Below are positions 45,974 to 56,988 of a DNA stretch of 64,000 nucleotides, one piece after another. Each line of letters opens with the position of its first letter. Position 1 is the first letter of the stretch. Under the pieces are notes generated by a model. It made no database searches and was not told the origin of the DNA. It worked only from the letters and a program-made list of their open reading frames with translations. Made by a program: the position numbers and the translations under genes. Origin of the DNA: Bemisia tabaci (taxonomy: Eukaryota; Arthropoda; Insecta; Hemiptera; Aleyrodidae); contig NC_092797.1 of the NCBI RefSeq assembly GCF_918797505.1, positions 43,312,157 through 43,376,156 of the forward strand, in the 5' to 3' direction.

Positions 45974-45975
45974 AT

Positions 45976-46130
45976 GAAACACATGTATTTAGCAGATCAG
46001 ATCATTTCGTAATATCTCCTCCAATACCTGTTCCATTAATGAACCAAGGGTATCCTTGTGTTCAACTCACATAGTAGTTTTCATTTAAAAGCTAAATTTA
46101 CATAATTTCAGACGCATGCAGATTTTTCAT
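45976..46130 (+). repeat. second tandem copy of the V right arm
   Basis: CACATGTATTTAGCAGATCAG repeats the sequence at 45797 after 183 bp and continues in parallel (CTCCAATACCTGTTCC). The arm is thus duplicated head to tail outside the inverted repeat. Confidence 0.6.
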
Positions 46131-46837
46131 TTTTGTGCTCTGAGCACCAATTGAACTTACAACAATCCGCATGTCCAATATTTTGGTTAGCCCTTTATAC
46201 TTCATCCTATCTACGTGCTCGAACCAATCCCCAATTCTCTCGACACGAGTTCATTTAACCTAATTCTCCGCGTCAGACAGGTAGAATTGTACGTGGCACA
46301 ATCATTTCCGCAAAATATTGTGGAATCGTCTGTTATAAAACTCGATTATTCCATTGAAGTGTCAAGAAATTCGGAATTATGAATTGGTCGATTGCCCATC
46401 AAATCGCTCTAATCGCCAATTTAAATTCACCGGAGGGATGAAGCGTCGGTGCAGTTTTTGCGCGAGTATTGGAACTCTGTGAGCGCAGGTTGATAGGCGG
46501 TTCTGATTAATGTTTGCGATTGGTCTAGCTTCGTCGGCGAATTGCTTGATTGGGCTACGTGACGATGTTTCGCTAATTCGTTCGACACGACTTGCCAATT
46601 AATTATGAGCGTGCTACAACAAAGCGGTCGCGCGCACGCCAATTCCGCGATTTATCACATGAGGTGTGCCTGCTTCCGCACCAAATGCAGACCTGCCGCG
46701 CAGACTAACAATCATGGATCTACGCGGGGTGGAACTTAAGTTACACGATTCTAGGTTATTAGAGAATTAGAGATAAATAAATACATCTTTTAAAAGTTTT
46801 GTATTTAGACGTATCAAGCTTCATCATCGACTGCATT
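46131..46837. other. unassigned sequence
   Basis: Two overlapping minus-strand frames of about 70 codons lie at 46377-46642. No support for a gene. Confidence 0.35.
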
Positions 46838-47068
46838 GGAGCTCTTGCATGCGTGGGGAATTTGCCAGTTAAGTACTTTTTCAAATGTAAAATTTCGCGA
46901 GAAACACGATGGTGCCATTGGTTTCCTCTAAAGCGAACTCCAAAACTCAAAAAAAGCTCTCAAAGTTGTAGCTCTTCAAAATGAAGGGGATATCCGACGC
47001 TGTCCTGAGAGTCCTTCCACCCCTGTATCAAGTCAAACTCTCCATGCCAAGATAGAGAACCGTACATA
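46838..47068 (+). mobile_element. Q half copy
   Basis: GCGAGAAACACGATGGTGCC, GGGGATATCCGACGC and CTGAGAGTCC occur in the same order as in the left arm of the full Q palindrome at 59433-59931. The second arm is missing. Confidence 0.7.
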
Positions 47069-47094
47069 GGGGAGAACTATAGGTAGATAATGTA

Positions 47095-47174
47095 CTCAGG
47101 GAGACTATTGGTACATGCGTTGTTTCTGAACTGAGCTGGAAATTACAGTTCCGAATTGCCAAATTTAGTCCAGA
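47095..47174. mobile_element. J right-arm fragment
   Basis: GAGCTGGAAATTACAGTTCC and AATTGCCAAATTTAGTCC follow the family J right half. Confidence 0.45.
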
Positions 47175-47769
47175 TCTCCAGATATATATTACAGAAAATT
47201 ATTAATCGAAAGTCAATTTAAGTGTAGGATTTTTTTTGCCTGGAAGAGTATCCTGTTTGTGAGAATGAAAGAAGGAAGCGACATTCAATATAAGACGAGA
47301 GTTAATCGGGATAATCCCAGGAAGCGGAGATTATAGGAAGCTCAAGAAAAAGTCGTGGAGCGTGCACATTAAAAGATAAAGTGCCGATTAGATCATCCAG
47401 ATTATTTCTTTTTTGGTCAATCGCTCGTTTGAGACCGATCTCGACAGTTGCTAAGTACATTAAATTAACGAGGTTGGTTAAGTGATCAGATCGCGAGGTG
47501 CGCGGATAGTCGCACACTTCCATAGTTCACCTCGGACGGTTTGAGTCACGACTCCCCGCTGTGTCCAACAAATTGGAGTATTAGCGACCAATTATAATGA
47601 GGCTATCACGAACCACTTCTTCCGTTGAGCTTTTTTTCATTCTTATTTAGAGAAGGCTCCCGACGGACCGCAGGTTCGCGTTATGGCGGCCTTCACAGAC
47701 GGAGTACAATGGGATTAATCTTGACCGATTATCTCTTCCGGCTTCCTCTTTTCTCTGAGAGTCCCTTAA

Positions 47770-48530
47770 GGCCCAGGTACACTTGCGAGTTACAAGCGCT
47801 TGTTGAAAGTGACACACCGATAGGCAAGGAGGATTTCGATCGCTCGACGTCGAGCTTGAATCCTGCTCTTTTCGGAAAACTTGCCCTCGAGTCCGTTGAT
47901 CCAAGACATTTATTGTCGGCTTGCTGGAATGAAATCGCGTTCATTTTTACGAAAAGAGCAAGATTCAAGATTTAAAGCGGCAGTTACACCTGCGAGTTAC
48001 AAGCGCTTTTGGAGAGTAAAACGCCAATAGGAAACCAGGATTTCGATCGCTCGACGTCGAGTTATCGAAATCCTTCTTGCCTATTGGTGTTTCTTTTTCT
48101 ACAAGCGCTTGTAACTCGCAGGTGTATCTGCTAGTCCAAACCTTGAATCATGCTCTTTCCACAAAACTTGTCTTCTAGTCTGTTCGTTCAGACCATTTAT
48201 TATAGGCTTGATGGAATGAAATCGCGTTAATTTTTACGAAAAGAGCAAGATTCAAGATTAAAGCGACAGATACACCTGCGAGTTACAAGCGCTTTTTGAA
48301 AGTAAAACGCCAATAGGAAACCAGGATTTCGATCGCACGACGTCAAGCTATCGACTTATTGGTGTTTTTTTCAACGAGTGCTTGTAACTCGCAGGTGTAT
48401 CTGCTAGTCCAAATCTTGAATCTTGCTTTTTTTTTGCAAAACTTGTTTTCAGGTCCGTTGGTGCAGGCCATTATAGGCTTGATGGAATGAAGTCGCGTTC
48501 ATATTTACGAATAAAGAGTACAATAGATTT
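47770..48530 (+). repeat. L: tandem array of foldback units
   Basis: ACACCTGCGAGTTACAAGCG starts units at 47779 (as ACACTTGCG), 47986 and 48272; the complete unit is 286 bp. In units 2 and 3 the inverse (CGCTTGTAACTCGCAGGTGT) follows after about 130 bp, so each is a hairpin plus a linker carrying GGAATGAAATCGCGTT. The first unit lacks the inverted half. CGATCGCTCGACGTCGAG marks the hairpin middle. Confidence 0.75.
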
Positions 48531-48676
48531 TATGCCATCCTAATTACGCCTGGCTCAAAGATTAAGGATTGTAGTAGACTCTGGAGTGTTCGACATAATT
48601 TAGCGGGTGGGGGTGTCGAATAACGAAAATTTCGGATTTTTCGAACCACCAAGGAAAGACTGATTAAATATTGTTT

Positions 48677-48930
48677 GGACCGCGTTGCGCAAAAAGAAAC
48701 CAAGCCATATCCGCTTATGCTAAATTTAATTGGGCGATATGTTTTTATCTATGAAAACAGTTATGCGATTTTTTTTTACAAATTTAATTTTTTGCATGGT
48801 GCGAAGCAAATTCCTTAAAATTTTGAATGAAATTTGCACAAACGTTTTCTTGTCAAATATTAAATTTTGCCCCCTTAAATTTTACAATAACTGATGTGGC
48901 TCGGTTCCTGCTTCCTGCTGAATGCAATCT
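48677..48930. mobile_element. F3: palindromic MITE, GGACC type
   Basis: GGACCGCGTTGCGCAAAAAG with AACCAAG at the left; CTGATGTGGCTCGGTTCCTG at the right. Flanks GTTT and ATTT match at 3 of 4 positions. F1 at 57828 is the better copy. Confidence 0.72.
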
Positions 48931-49176
48931 ATTTCAGACTCTAATTTTCCCCAGACAATTCGAAACAAGAACCTAACCATTTTCTATCGCACTTGTAAAG
49001 AATATCAATGTATTTGACAAAAATAAAACCACACATGTTTTAAATTTTTGCTCAAAAAATGGTTTCAGCCGTCTCGTGTCCGGAAATGACATGTTTCAGC
49101 GGTGTAATAATCTTGTCGGATAATTGGAAATTTATTCAAAATTGAATAAAAAAATACTCCTGCAGAATTTTCGGGG

Positions 49177-49737
49177 ATGAATACTTTTACAAATGAGAGA
49201 CGGAAGGAAAGATTCTCTACAGAACAAGAAATGAGATCATACTTCAGTCGTAAGTTCACAAATTGGTTTTCATCGCACTTGAAATTCAGCCAAGTGAAGG
49301 CACTTACTTACGTTAAGTGGGGGTTTTCCTGTAAGAAGTACATTAACTGCTTGAATCAGTTCCTTTCATGGGCGTTTGACCTCAAGCACGCTCATGAATG
49401 TGTCTGTGTAGGCCTAGACATTCTCATTGAAACCGGCAGTTTTCCGGCGATTTTAAAAGGTCCATTAGACCCTCCCCTATTTTGCTGTCATGACCAAAGC
49501 CTGTTCATAATGGTATCTCTAGGGGAACATCTGAAACCTTTTTCTCGCTCTTTGTTGTGTTTAAATCATCAGGCGATCGTACTGGAGAGGACAAATTCGC
49601 GGCTTTCATCGTCGATGTTCGGGTCTGGTGAATATCGATGGCAAAAGTCGAAAAATGTTTATCTTCATTGCAACGTTTTAAAATCTCCGATTATGTCCTA
49701 TTTTTTGACCAAAAAATCTCCTGAAAATTGTCTGTGA
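49177..49737 (+). other. longest open frame, 186 codons, unrecognised
   Basis: This frame begins MNTFTNERRKERFSTEQEMR and ends with a TGA stop at 49735-49737. I see no signal peptide, repeated motif or known domain. For this base composition I estimate well under one such frame expected by chance in 64 kb, but not negligibly few. No promoter, splice or poly-A signal supports it. It could be an old transposon or gene fragment. Confidence 0.2.
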
Positions 49738-49990
49738 ACGTCACTGAATGAATGAGGCAAATTCACAGAAATTTTGAGGAAAACATGTTGCGTCATTGTC
49801 CTTTTAACAATAATCTGTAGCAGAACAATATAACGATGCAATCGGAGATTTTTTCGACAACAGCCTTCCAAATTCGTCTTTTTTTGTACTCGGTTTTTAG
49901 AAGAAAAAAATAATAAAAATCTCCACGCGCATCACGAAAAATGTGTGTTTCTTAGAGGCGTTGAAATTTTACAAGACGCACAGTGAAATA

Positions 49991-50247
49991 CTGCCGCGCT
50001 ATAAGTAGAAACGCCGTATAAGCAATTGAATGTTCCCAAATTTCTTCTTTGAAATTACTTCTTTTTGAAGAAAGTTATCAATATCTTTCCTTGAAATTTT
50101 CAGACTTTATGAATCAAACTACGAAAAAAGAATCCTGTTATAAATCGGCGGGGAAATATTCACAAATTTTCCTGAAAATTTGTAATTTGTCGAAGGAAAG
50201 TTGGCAACGCCTGATGGCTTATACGGCATTCTTACTTCGCACGGCAG
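49991..50247. mobile_element. B14: palindromic MITE, perfect 4-bp TSD
   Basis: The ends are CTGCCGCGC and GCACGGCAG. AATA lies on both sides (49987-49990 and 50248-50251). Arms contain the family B GTTCCCAAATTTC and AAAGTTGGCAACGCCTG blocks. Confidence 0.85.
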
Positions 50248-50354
50248 AATAAGAATGCACCACGACGCAAAATGTAACTCACCTCACCCCTTCATTTATT
50301 TGATACTTGTTACTTAAGCATGCCTGTGTTGAAAGTTTTTAAAGTTTTCAACAC

Positions 50355-50824
50355 AACTTTAACACAATCTGCGTAACTTTTCTCAAAAATTAATCTGCCA
50401 TAATGGGATATTTGGCAAAATCCGGAGGTTCATAGTCGTTTTTCCTTCACACGGCAGCATCAAGCTTCCATCCCAAAATGAAATTCAGTTTTAGACGTGC
50501 AACTTTACACATCGAAGAAAAAAAGGGGGAAAACTTTGTTTTTACTCGAAAACCGGAATATTTTATCCGCGAAGAGGCATATGAATGAAAACTTTAACAC
50601 AATCTTTGTAACTTTTCTCAAAAATTAATCTGCCATAATGGGACATTTGGCAAAATCCGGAGGTTCATACGTCGTTTTTCCTTCCCACGGCAGCATCAAG
50701 CTTCCATCCCAAAATGAAATTCAGTTTTAGACGTGCAACTTTACACATCGAAGAAAAAAAAGGGGGAAAACTTTGTTTTTACTCGAAAGCCGGAATATTT
50801 TATCCGCGAAGAGGCGTATAAATA
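50355..50824 (+). repeat. 235-bp recent tandem duplication
   Basis: Units 50355-50589 and 50590-50824 differ at only about ten positions plus two one-base indels. Each unit carries a right-arm fragment of family B (TTTGGCAAAATCCGG, CCTTC.CACGGCAG). The similarity shows the duplication is recent relative to most repeats here. Confidence 0.88.
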
Positions 50825-51256
50825 AATGAGCTAAATACGTGAGACAAGAGGACTCGGCAAACGCTGTTTCCGCGGAAAAATAAAATAAATCCGAGGCGCG
50901 AGCGTGCGATCATATCGTCGCTCAATTTTCATAGGGGGAATTGCTGTCAAAAGCCACTCTAGTATCCGCGACTCTATTCACAGAAATGAAAAATATCCAA
51001 GGGTCGAGGATATTAGCTTTGTTAAAAAATGAGTGGGAATACGGAGCATGAGCGCACATTCGGTCAGGCTTTTAAAACGTCCGCCTGAAAAGTTTGAATA
51101 ATGCTCGAGCTTTTTCCTTGGACTACTAAGCCGGTCTTGGCCCGCGGCTGCGGGACTTTCTCGGGTCGACTTTTCGCGCCTAGGAATATTTACTCGCAGA
51201 ATCGACGCGTTTAGTTACACCAGCCGAGCTTAGTCATTTTTCTCTAAGTTTAAATT

Positions 51257-51627
51257 GAGGGTGTCTAGTGTCTACCGGTCCCCAAATGTTCCCAATTTCC
51301 CCGATTATCACCGGTTTTGGAAGGATGTCCCCAATATCCCCGAAAGTTCCCAATTTTTTTGTCCAGGTCCCCAAAAAATGACAAAAACCGTCCTAAACAC
51401 CGGCAATTTCTAATTATCCCGCCAGTCGCGGCGGCGCGGTATAACCAGGAATGAGTGTTGCTTGGTTCTTCGTATGCTTTCATCGGTTCAACATGACTTT
51501 GTAAAATTATAGTCGTATAAAATACACCTTTTAACGCTCTAACTAGCTCCCGCTCTCTTACTATTACGGGAAAAAAGTCCCCGAAAGTCCGCAATTTTGG
51601 TTTTTCATAACTATGGTAGACACCCTG
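51257..51627. mobile_element. hAT-like element, CAGGGTGTCTACC ends
   Basis: The left end is GAGGGTGTCTAGTGTCTACC and the right end GGTAGACACCCTG. CAGGGTGTCTAC is a hAT-type terminus (YARNG). AAATTG occurs next to both ends, part of a possible TSD. The interior has repeated TCCCCAAATGTTCCC/GTCCCCGAAAGTCC blocks. No transposase is visible. Confidence 0.65.
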
Positions 51628-53690
51628 AAATTGCCAATGATGCTTTCTATACGTGAGGCGAAGGGAAATTTTTTACGCAACCTGAAAAGGAGCCATTCAT
51701 CAACGCAAAATATGTGTCAAGTGTTATTCCCTAAAATTGTGGCACTACCCAAATTTGCTGGATGACAGGGCATTTCTAATTAATTGTGGTACTATCGCTA
51801 CTTAAGTTGGCCGCAACTTTTGGTTCAAGAACCTAATTTATTGTAGTACTACCACAATTTATTTATTTCAGCTACCTCAATTTATCCATTATAGATGAAA
51901 ATTCAACCTTTTCTTTTTTTTGGGCAGTCGGATTTTTGATTCTCAAAATGTATTGACTTTATCCCTGATAAATCTTCAGGGAGGATTTCCTTCGAAGTCT
52001 TCCTATCGCTCTCATGCCTCATCAAATGAAAAAATAAAATTCTACGCTGGTTGGGAATTAAACAATGTCTCGATGCGTATTAAGATGAAAAAAATGAATA
52101 ATCGTGTTTATTTAAAACAAAAAACAATTCTATCGAAGAGTAAATAAAATTTCCTGCGGAACAGGAGAAGGCCATTCCAGGCAGCCGCTGGCGCCGCTAA
52201 AGCAATAGATCTCACTCGATTCGGTTAGTTTTCAAGGATGAAAAACGGAGGAACTTGAGAAAGAGTTGTGAACAGTTAGAAAAAACACTCCACCAACAGA
52301 GTTTTATCGATTCAAAGTCTCGTTATTTAGGGATTATCATTCAAATCCATGGCAATTAAAGTGTTAACTTTCTCACCTTCGATGAATTTCAACCTCCAGT
52401 CTATAAAAGGGAAGAAAGGAATGTAAAAGAGCCACGACCTTTGCAGCGACTTTTTTGTTTTCATAAAGTTTCTTTTTTGTGCAGGTGGGGTGTACACTTT
52501 TCGTAGGTTTCTGAGGCAAAAGTGGTTTTATTTACAAAAGAAAAATTTTCGGTATCAACCTCTCATCTCTTTGTCTTCTCAACTTATTCTTTGGATAAAT
52601 ATGTATAAGAAATATTATCAAGTTTTCAATACTATACTGTATCCGCTGCACATCCTTTTTCTCCTTTTCTCTAATAATTCCAACACAACAATCGTTCATG
52701 ATATCTGCTATTTGAAATACGCTTGAATATCATTATATGTACTTACATACAAGAGAGTGATCTTGTTTATAAGACATAGTTCTTGAACTTACATTAAACA
52801 CGGAGAAAAAGATAAAATGATGGCTAATTTCTGTGTAAAGTTAATTGTGTTAGTTTAATAAAAAATTGTCATTATTAAATTTCGGTTGCAAGAAACGTGT
52901 ATTTTACCAACATGATACGAATACGATAAGGTTTTGTTTCTGTTTACAACGGAAGAAACAACACTAAACAAAGTTATAAGCTTAACCTCTATTACCTTAA
53001 AAACAGTAACTGCTACTTTTTCTTTAAAAATGATGATAATTATTATAATTTAAACAAGATATCTTTGATTATAAAAATAAGAGGAGAAATCAACCAAAAG
53101 CTGAGAAATTTTTTTCTTCTTATTCCATCCGCGATTCGCAACTGTTTTTACAACAGTTGCGATGTCAACCGTGTGGAGTTGATACTATGAGTCAACGAGT
53201 GGGGTTTCTTACCACTTCAGAGTCCAGGGAATTGAAAATTATCACGCAAAGTAGCAACAGCGGACGGCAAAGCAGGGAGTCGAAATCATCACTCCGCTCA
53301 CTGCACGCTACGGTGCTCAAAAAGCGCATGGGACATCATGTGATACTAATCACCACTTTAACGCGATTTTAAGGTTCCGCGCTGCACTTTGTAAAGCGTT
53401 TTCCCGCGCTTTTCACCCTTTGAAGCCGCGAATTCAAAGTGATATTTGCGCTCAACCCCCCCCCCCCCCCCCCACCCTCGCGATCTCGCTACCCGGAAAT
53501 CTTTGCAACTTCCATGTGGTGGTCAGAGAGTTTTACGCTACCAGAGAGAGAAAAACTTCGCACTGACCCGAGAAAACGAATAATTTTTGCAAGGAATTCA
53601 AGGAAGAAGGACGTAATAATTAATAGAGGGCTCTTGTTTCAGGAATGTGCGGCTGGAGGACGTAGCTTAGAGCACAGAGGCAAATTATTT
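51628..53690. other. unassigned AT-rich sequence
   Basis: An 18-nt C run lies at 53456-53473. A good 3' splice site (TTTCTTTTTTGTGCAG ending at 52484) is followed by an open frame to 52726, but no donor or domain supports an exon. Confidence 0.35.
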
Positions 53691-53850
53691 GGACCGTGTA
53701 AAGCAGAAATGAACCAAGTCACATCGGTCATTGCCAAATTTCATTGAGTTTTTTACGTATGAATGTTAGTGTGGGTTTTGTTGAAAGTTTCGGGGAACTT
53801 TCCCTATGGTTTAAGCAACTTTCCTGAAATTTTCGATAGAATTCGAATGA
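53691..53850. mobile_element. F4: left part of an F element
   Basis: GGACCGTGTAAAGCAGAAAT, GAACCAAG and ATTGCCAAATTTC match the left arm of F1. The right arm is lost. Confidence 0.55.
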
Positions 53851-54425
53851 ACCTCTGTTCCTTGAATGAAGCAAATTGTTCGATAAAAGCTATGCCTACT
53901 TGAAATTTAAATCAAATGATTTGTTCTGACCGTCATTTATATAAAATGCAGTTCTTTACGAGGTATCGGTCACTAATATTTTTTGTATGGATTTCAATAC
54001 AACTTGAAATGAAAAATAATATAACTTGAAAAACTAAAAATAATTTAACCATGTAAATAATATAACCTTGAAATTTAATATAACTTCTTCTCAGGACTGC
54101 GTTAAACTCCAAACTTGAATTCATTTTAACTTTGGCCTTGGATCTTCGGTGTGTTTCGTGGTAAAATACTTTCTAAGAGCCTCCTGTCTCCGAGCTTTGA
54201 GAAGCTAGTGAGACCAAATCTTGATTCTCAGTTTTTCGGCGCTAGATCTTTTTTCAGTTGGCGGTCTCCTTTTCATATTTTTAAAGCACACCATTGTGCA
54301 TTTGCTGAACATTCCCATGGAAGGAGGGTGAGAGTGGGATCATGGAAAGGGATGCATGCGGGAATACTCTCTTCGGCCTTTGATGATGCGATTTACTTTA
54401 ATCCCATAATGGGCAGACCTTTTCT

Positions 54426-54560
54426 TTGCCGGTCTAAGGAAGAATGTCGTGTGAACCAACAAATGTTGCCCAATTTGCATCGATAAAACATTGATTTTGA
54501 CTTTTTTGAGTAAAGTAACGAACATTAATTGTCTTCCGGGACTGTTCCAGAATATGAGAT
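54426..54560 (+). mobile_element. B16: left-arm fragment
   Basis: TTGCCGGTCTAAGGAAGAAT, GTCGTGTGAACC and GTTGCCCAATTTGC follow family B; the right half is absent. Confidence 0.55.
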
Positions 54561-54902
54561 TGAATTCCCAAAGAACCCAGGGCTGTAAAAATAACGTTTG
54601 TTGCTACGTGGAATTTTCAGCTACCTCCTTGGATAATGGCCTCCCAAGAATCTCCAGAGGTAGGTAGACTTTTGACGAAAAATTCGGATTCAACGATCAA
54701 AAATTTTATATTGAAATTGAACCTCACATGATGCATTTTGGGAACCGCTAATATGTTCATCTCAAAATTGCTAATCTGGGCACTACCGTGAATGCAGATG
54801 GAAGGGTTTCTTAAACCAGAAATTCATCATCCAATTTTCTTTTCTAGACAAAAGGATTGATTTATTCCATATTGCTCTCACAAACTTGAACAGGGGATAC
54901 AT

Positions 54903-55039
54903 GAGCCACATTTTGCAATTTGAAACTACAATTTCTGGCTAAGTTTAGAAACAACACATGTACCATTAATTTCACTATGCACGTAAGTGTTATTACAAAT
55001 GCGCCAAAAATTGTAGTTCCAAATTGCAAACCGTAGTCC
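54903..55039. mobile_element. J5: palindromic MITE
   Basis: GAGCCACATTTTGCAATTTG and AATTGCAAACCGTAGTCC are the two ends. Flanks ACAT and ATAT match at 3 of 4 positions. Confidence 0.72.
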
Positions 55040-55379
55040 ATATGTTCTGCGACGCGAGCTGCCGGACTAAAAAACTCTTTGAACATTTCAAAATGGACGA
55101 TTCTTTAATTTTCTAGGAAATTCTTTTACTATCAAAAGTGATGTGGCAATATCAAACATTGTCTCACGGCTGTTTTCTCAGCACGGAAGCTCAGCTACCC
55201 CCATCTTTCAAAAAGTCCGCAAAAAGCCGGCCGACTTTCGTTTCCTCGGCTCTTTAAACCTCAGGTTAATTTTTCATCCGCGAGGGTAAAGGTTTAAAAA
55301 AAGGACTCTCTGATGGACTGCGGCAGCGAGCAATAAAGAGCAGGGACCGAGAAAAACGGCCGATGATTAAATTCAAAAC

Positions 55380-55830
55380 AGCGGAGCCGAGGTTGCCAAA
55401 TTGTGAAATATAATGTGTACAATAAAAGTTTTTTGGAGACCCGCACGAGGAAACGTTATCATAGAAAATACTTAAGTCTCATATCACGTCTTTTGTTAAC
55501 TTTATCGGCCATACTTTATCAAATTTTGTAAAAACTTTTTCTCACCGATTTTTCTAAAATTGTTGTCGATACTTCTTACACTGCAACTGTCACTTACTGT
55601 GTAAGAAGTATCAACAACAATTTGAGAAAAATCGGTAAGAAAAAGTTTTTACACAATTTGACCAAAGTCTCACTTGCGCGTAAAATTCGACTACATTACA
55701 AGTAGTCAGAAATAGTCAAATTTTATGCGCAAGTGAGTTTCAAGTATTTTTTATGATAATGTGGATATTTCACATACATTTTAATGGGGAAAATTTCTGC
55801 TTTTTCAGCACAATCAGGCAACTCTGCGAG
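55380..55830. mobile_element. D4: inverted-repeat element split by M
   Basis: GCGGAGCCGAGGTTGCCAAA then TTGTG at the left is mirrored by CAGCACAATCAGGCAACTC at the right. Element M occupies the middle. Confidence 0.5.
55455..55761. repeat. M: compound palindrome with two inner hairpins
   Basis: The outer arms (GTTATCATAGAAAATACTTA and its mirror) enclose a first hairpin at about 55520-55662, with arms of about 60 nt around TGTCACTTACTG, and a second at 55667-55738 (CTCACTTGCGCGTAAAATT and its mirror). All three pairings are nearly complete. It is a foldback element or a strong structured-RNA source. Confidence 0.7.
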
Positions 55831-55978
55831 GACCGAAGCTCTGCTCCCAACGGGCCTTGTCTCGGTTTCATCGCGCGGGGCACTTTTTACTTTTTAATTT
55901 TCACCCACGCACTTGACCTCTCAATAATTATTCCACCGCACGATGGAATTAACGACCGGCCTTTTTCTCTCTCCAGCT

Positions 55979-56231
55979 CTGCCGTGCTCAAGAGGACCGC
56001 CGTATGAGCCGCCAAGTGTTGCATAATTCCCCTTGACAGATCGCGAATTTCCAGGAAAATTTGTGAATATTTTGCTTCCGATTTTTCACAGGATTTTGTT
56101 CGTAATTTGATTTAGAAAGTCTGAAAATTTCAAGTAAAAGTATTCATAGCTCTTTTCAAAAATAAATAATTTCTGAAAGGAAATTTGCCCACATTATAAT
56201 GCTCGCACGGTGTTATTACTTAGCGCGGTAG
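55979..56231. mobile_element. B17: palindromic MITE, perfect 4-bp TSD
   Basis: The ends are CTGCCGTGC and GCGCGGTAG. AGCT lies on both sides (55975-55978 and 56232-56235). Confidence 0.82.
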
Positions 56232-56399
56232 AGCTTGATACCGACCTTGAGTTAAGTGGCTCCTCCGTGCGACTGAGATTTGCGATTTTCGATGTGCCAG
56301 CCGGTGTCAGATTTTTATGTGAATCAGAGACGAGTTGAGCAAAATTTTGCAGTAAGAGAATATTATCTCTTGCTTAATTTAGAATAAAACATTCGTGTC

Positions 56400-56476
56400 A
56401 TTAGATTTTCTAAGCAGATAGGTATTTTTAAATATGCATGAGCCAAAAAAGTAGCTCCTAATTGCAAAATGTAGTC
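56400..56476. mobile_element. J6: right-arm fragment
   Basis: GAGCCAAAAAAGTAGCTCCT and AATTGCAAAATGTAGTCC are a family J right half, 60 bp before J7. Confidence 0.55.
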
Positions 56477-56540
56477 CAGTTGTTTCCTTTCGTCGAAAAC
56501 GAGGATTTATTATAGTGGCGCGAAACGATGCACGATAAAT

Positions 56541-56677
56541 GGACCACATTTTGCAATTAGAAGCTGCAATTTTAGGCTCATCCATGAAAGCATCTATCTG
56601 CAGAAGGAAAGTTATGGTACAAATGCTGTATCTGAATTGAGGCAGAAATTGTAGTTCCTATTTGCAAAATGCCGTCC
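56541..56677. mobile_element. J7: palindromic MITE, perfect 4-bp TSD
   Basis: The ends are GGACCACATTTTGCAATTAG and TTTGCAAAATGCCGTCC. AAAT lies on both sides (56537-56540 and 56678-56681). Confidence 0.82.
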
Positions 56678-56681
56678 AAAT

Positions 56682-56780
56682 GGACCTCATTTCGCAGTAC
56701 GGAAGTATTTTTTCGGTTCATTCAAAAACAGCACGCATATATTTGCTTCTATGGATGAGCCAAAAGTAGTATTTTTGGAA
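56682..56780. mobile_element. J8: partial copy abutting J7
   Basis: GGACCTCATTTCGCAGTACG starts immediately after the right AAAT of J7, so the two share that site. The right half is truncated after GATGAGCCAAAAGTAGT. Confidence 0.5.
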
Positions 56781-56889
56781 CCATAAGATTTACCTCTTGA
56801 GAAAAGTACGAGGAGTGAACTCATCGAGTTGTATATACATCTTTTTGAGAAAAGGAAGAGAGTTGTGAAACATTGAGTTCAAAACTTAC

Positions 56890-56954
56890 CGATCATAAAT
56901 TCATCCCGATTTCCTCTAAACATGTTTTTCAAATGACAATGAAGTAAAACTTAC
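56890..56954 (-). other. candidate recursive-splice exon segment
   Basis: Bounded on the minus strand by the ratchet site at 56954/56955 and by a second 5' splice site, TCG|GTAAGT (GTAAGT at 56889-56884). The 65-nt interval has stops in all three frames, as expected for a segment normally removed with the intron. Confidence 0.35.
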
Positions 56955-56988
56955 CTGCAACAAAAGGAAAAGGAGAATTAAAAATTTA
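56949..56988 (-). promoter_or_regulatory. recursive splice (ratchet) site candidate
   Basis: Read on the minus strand, TTCTCCTTTTCCTTTTGTTG is followed at once by CAG|GTAAGTTTTAC. This is a strong pyrimidine tract, a 3' splice site and a consensus 5' splice site with no nucleotide between them. It is the defining form of recursive splice sites described in long insect introns. It implies a minus-strand gene with a long intron here, though no exon has been placed. Confidence 0.45.

Noticed and set aside
47770..48530. CRISPR array
   Set aside because: Units are 286 bp with internal hairpins and linkers, not short direct repeats with unique spacers, and the DNA is clearly eukaryotic.
50283..50323. 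Minus-strand 41-nt exon ending GAG|GTGAGT
   Set aside because: The donor is good, but the acceptor has a weak pyrimidine tract and lies beside the recent tandem duplication; support is too thin.
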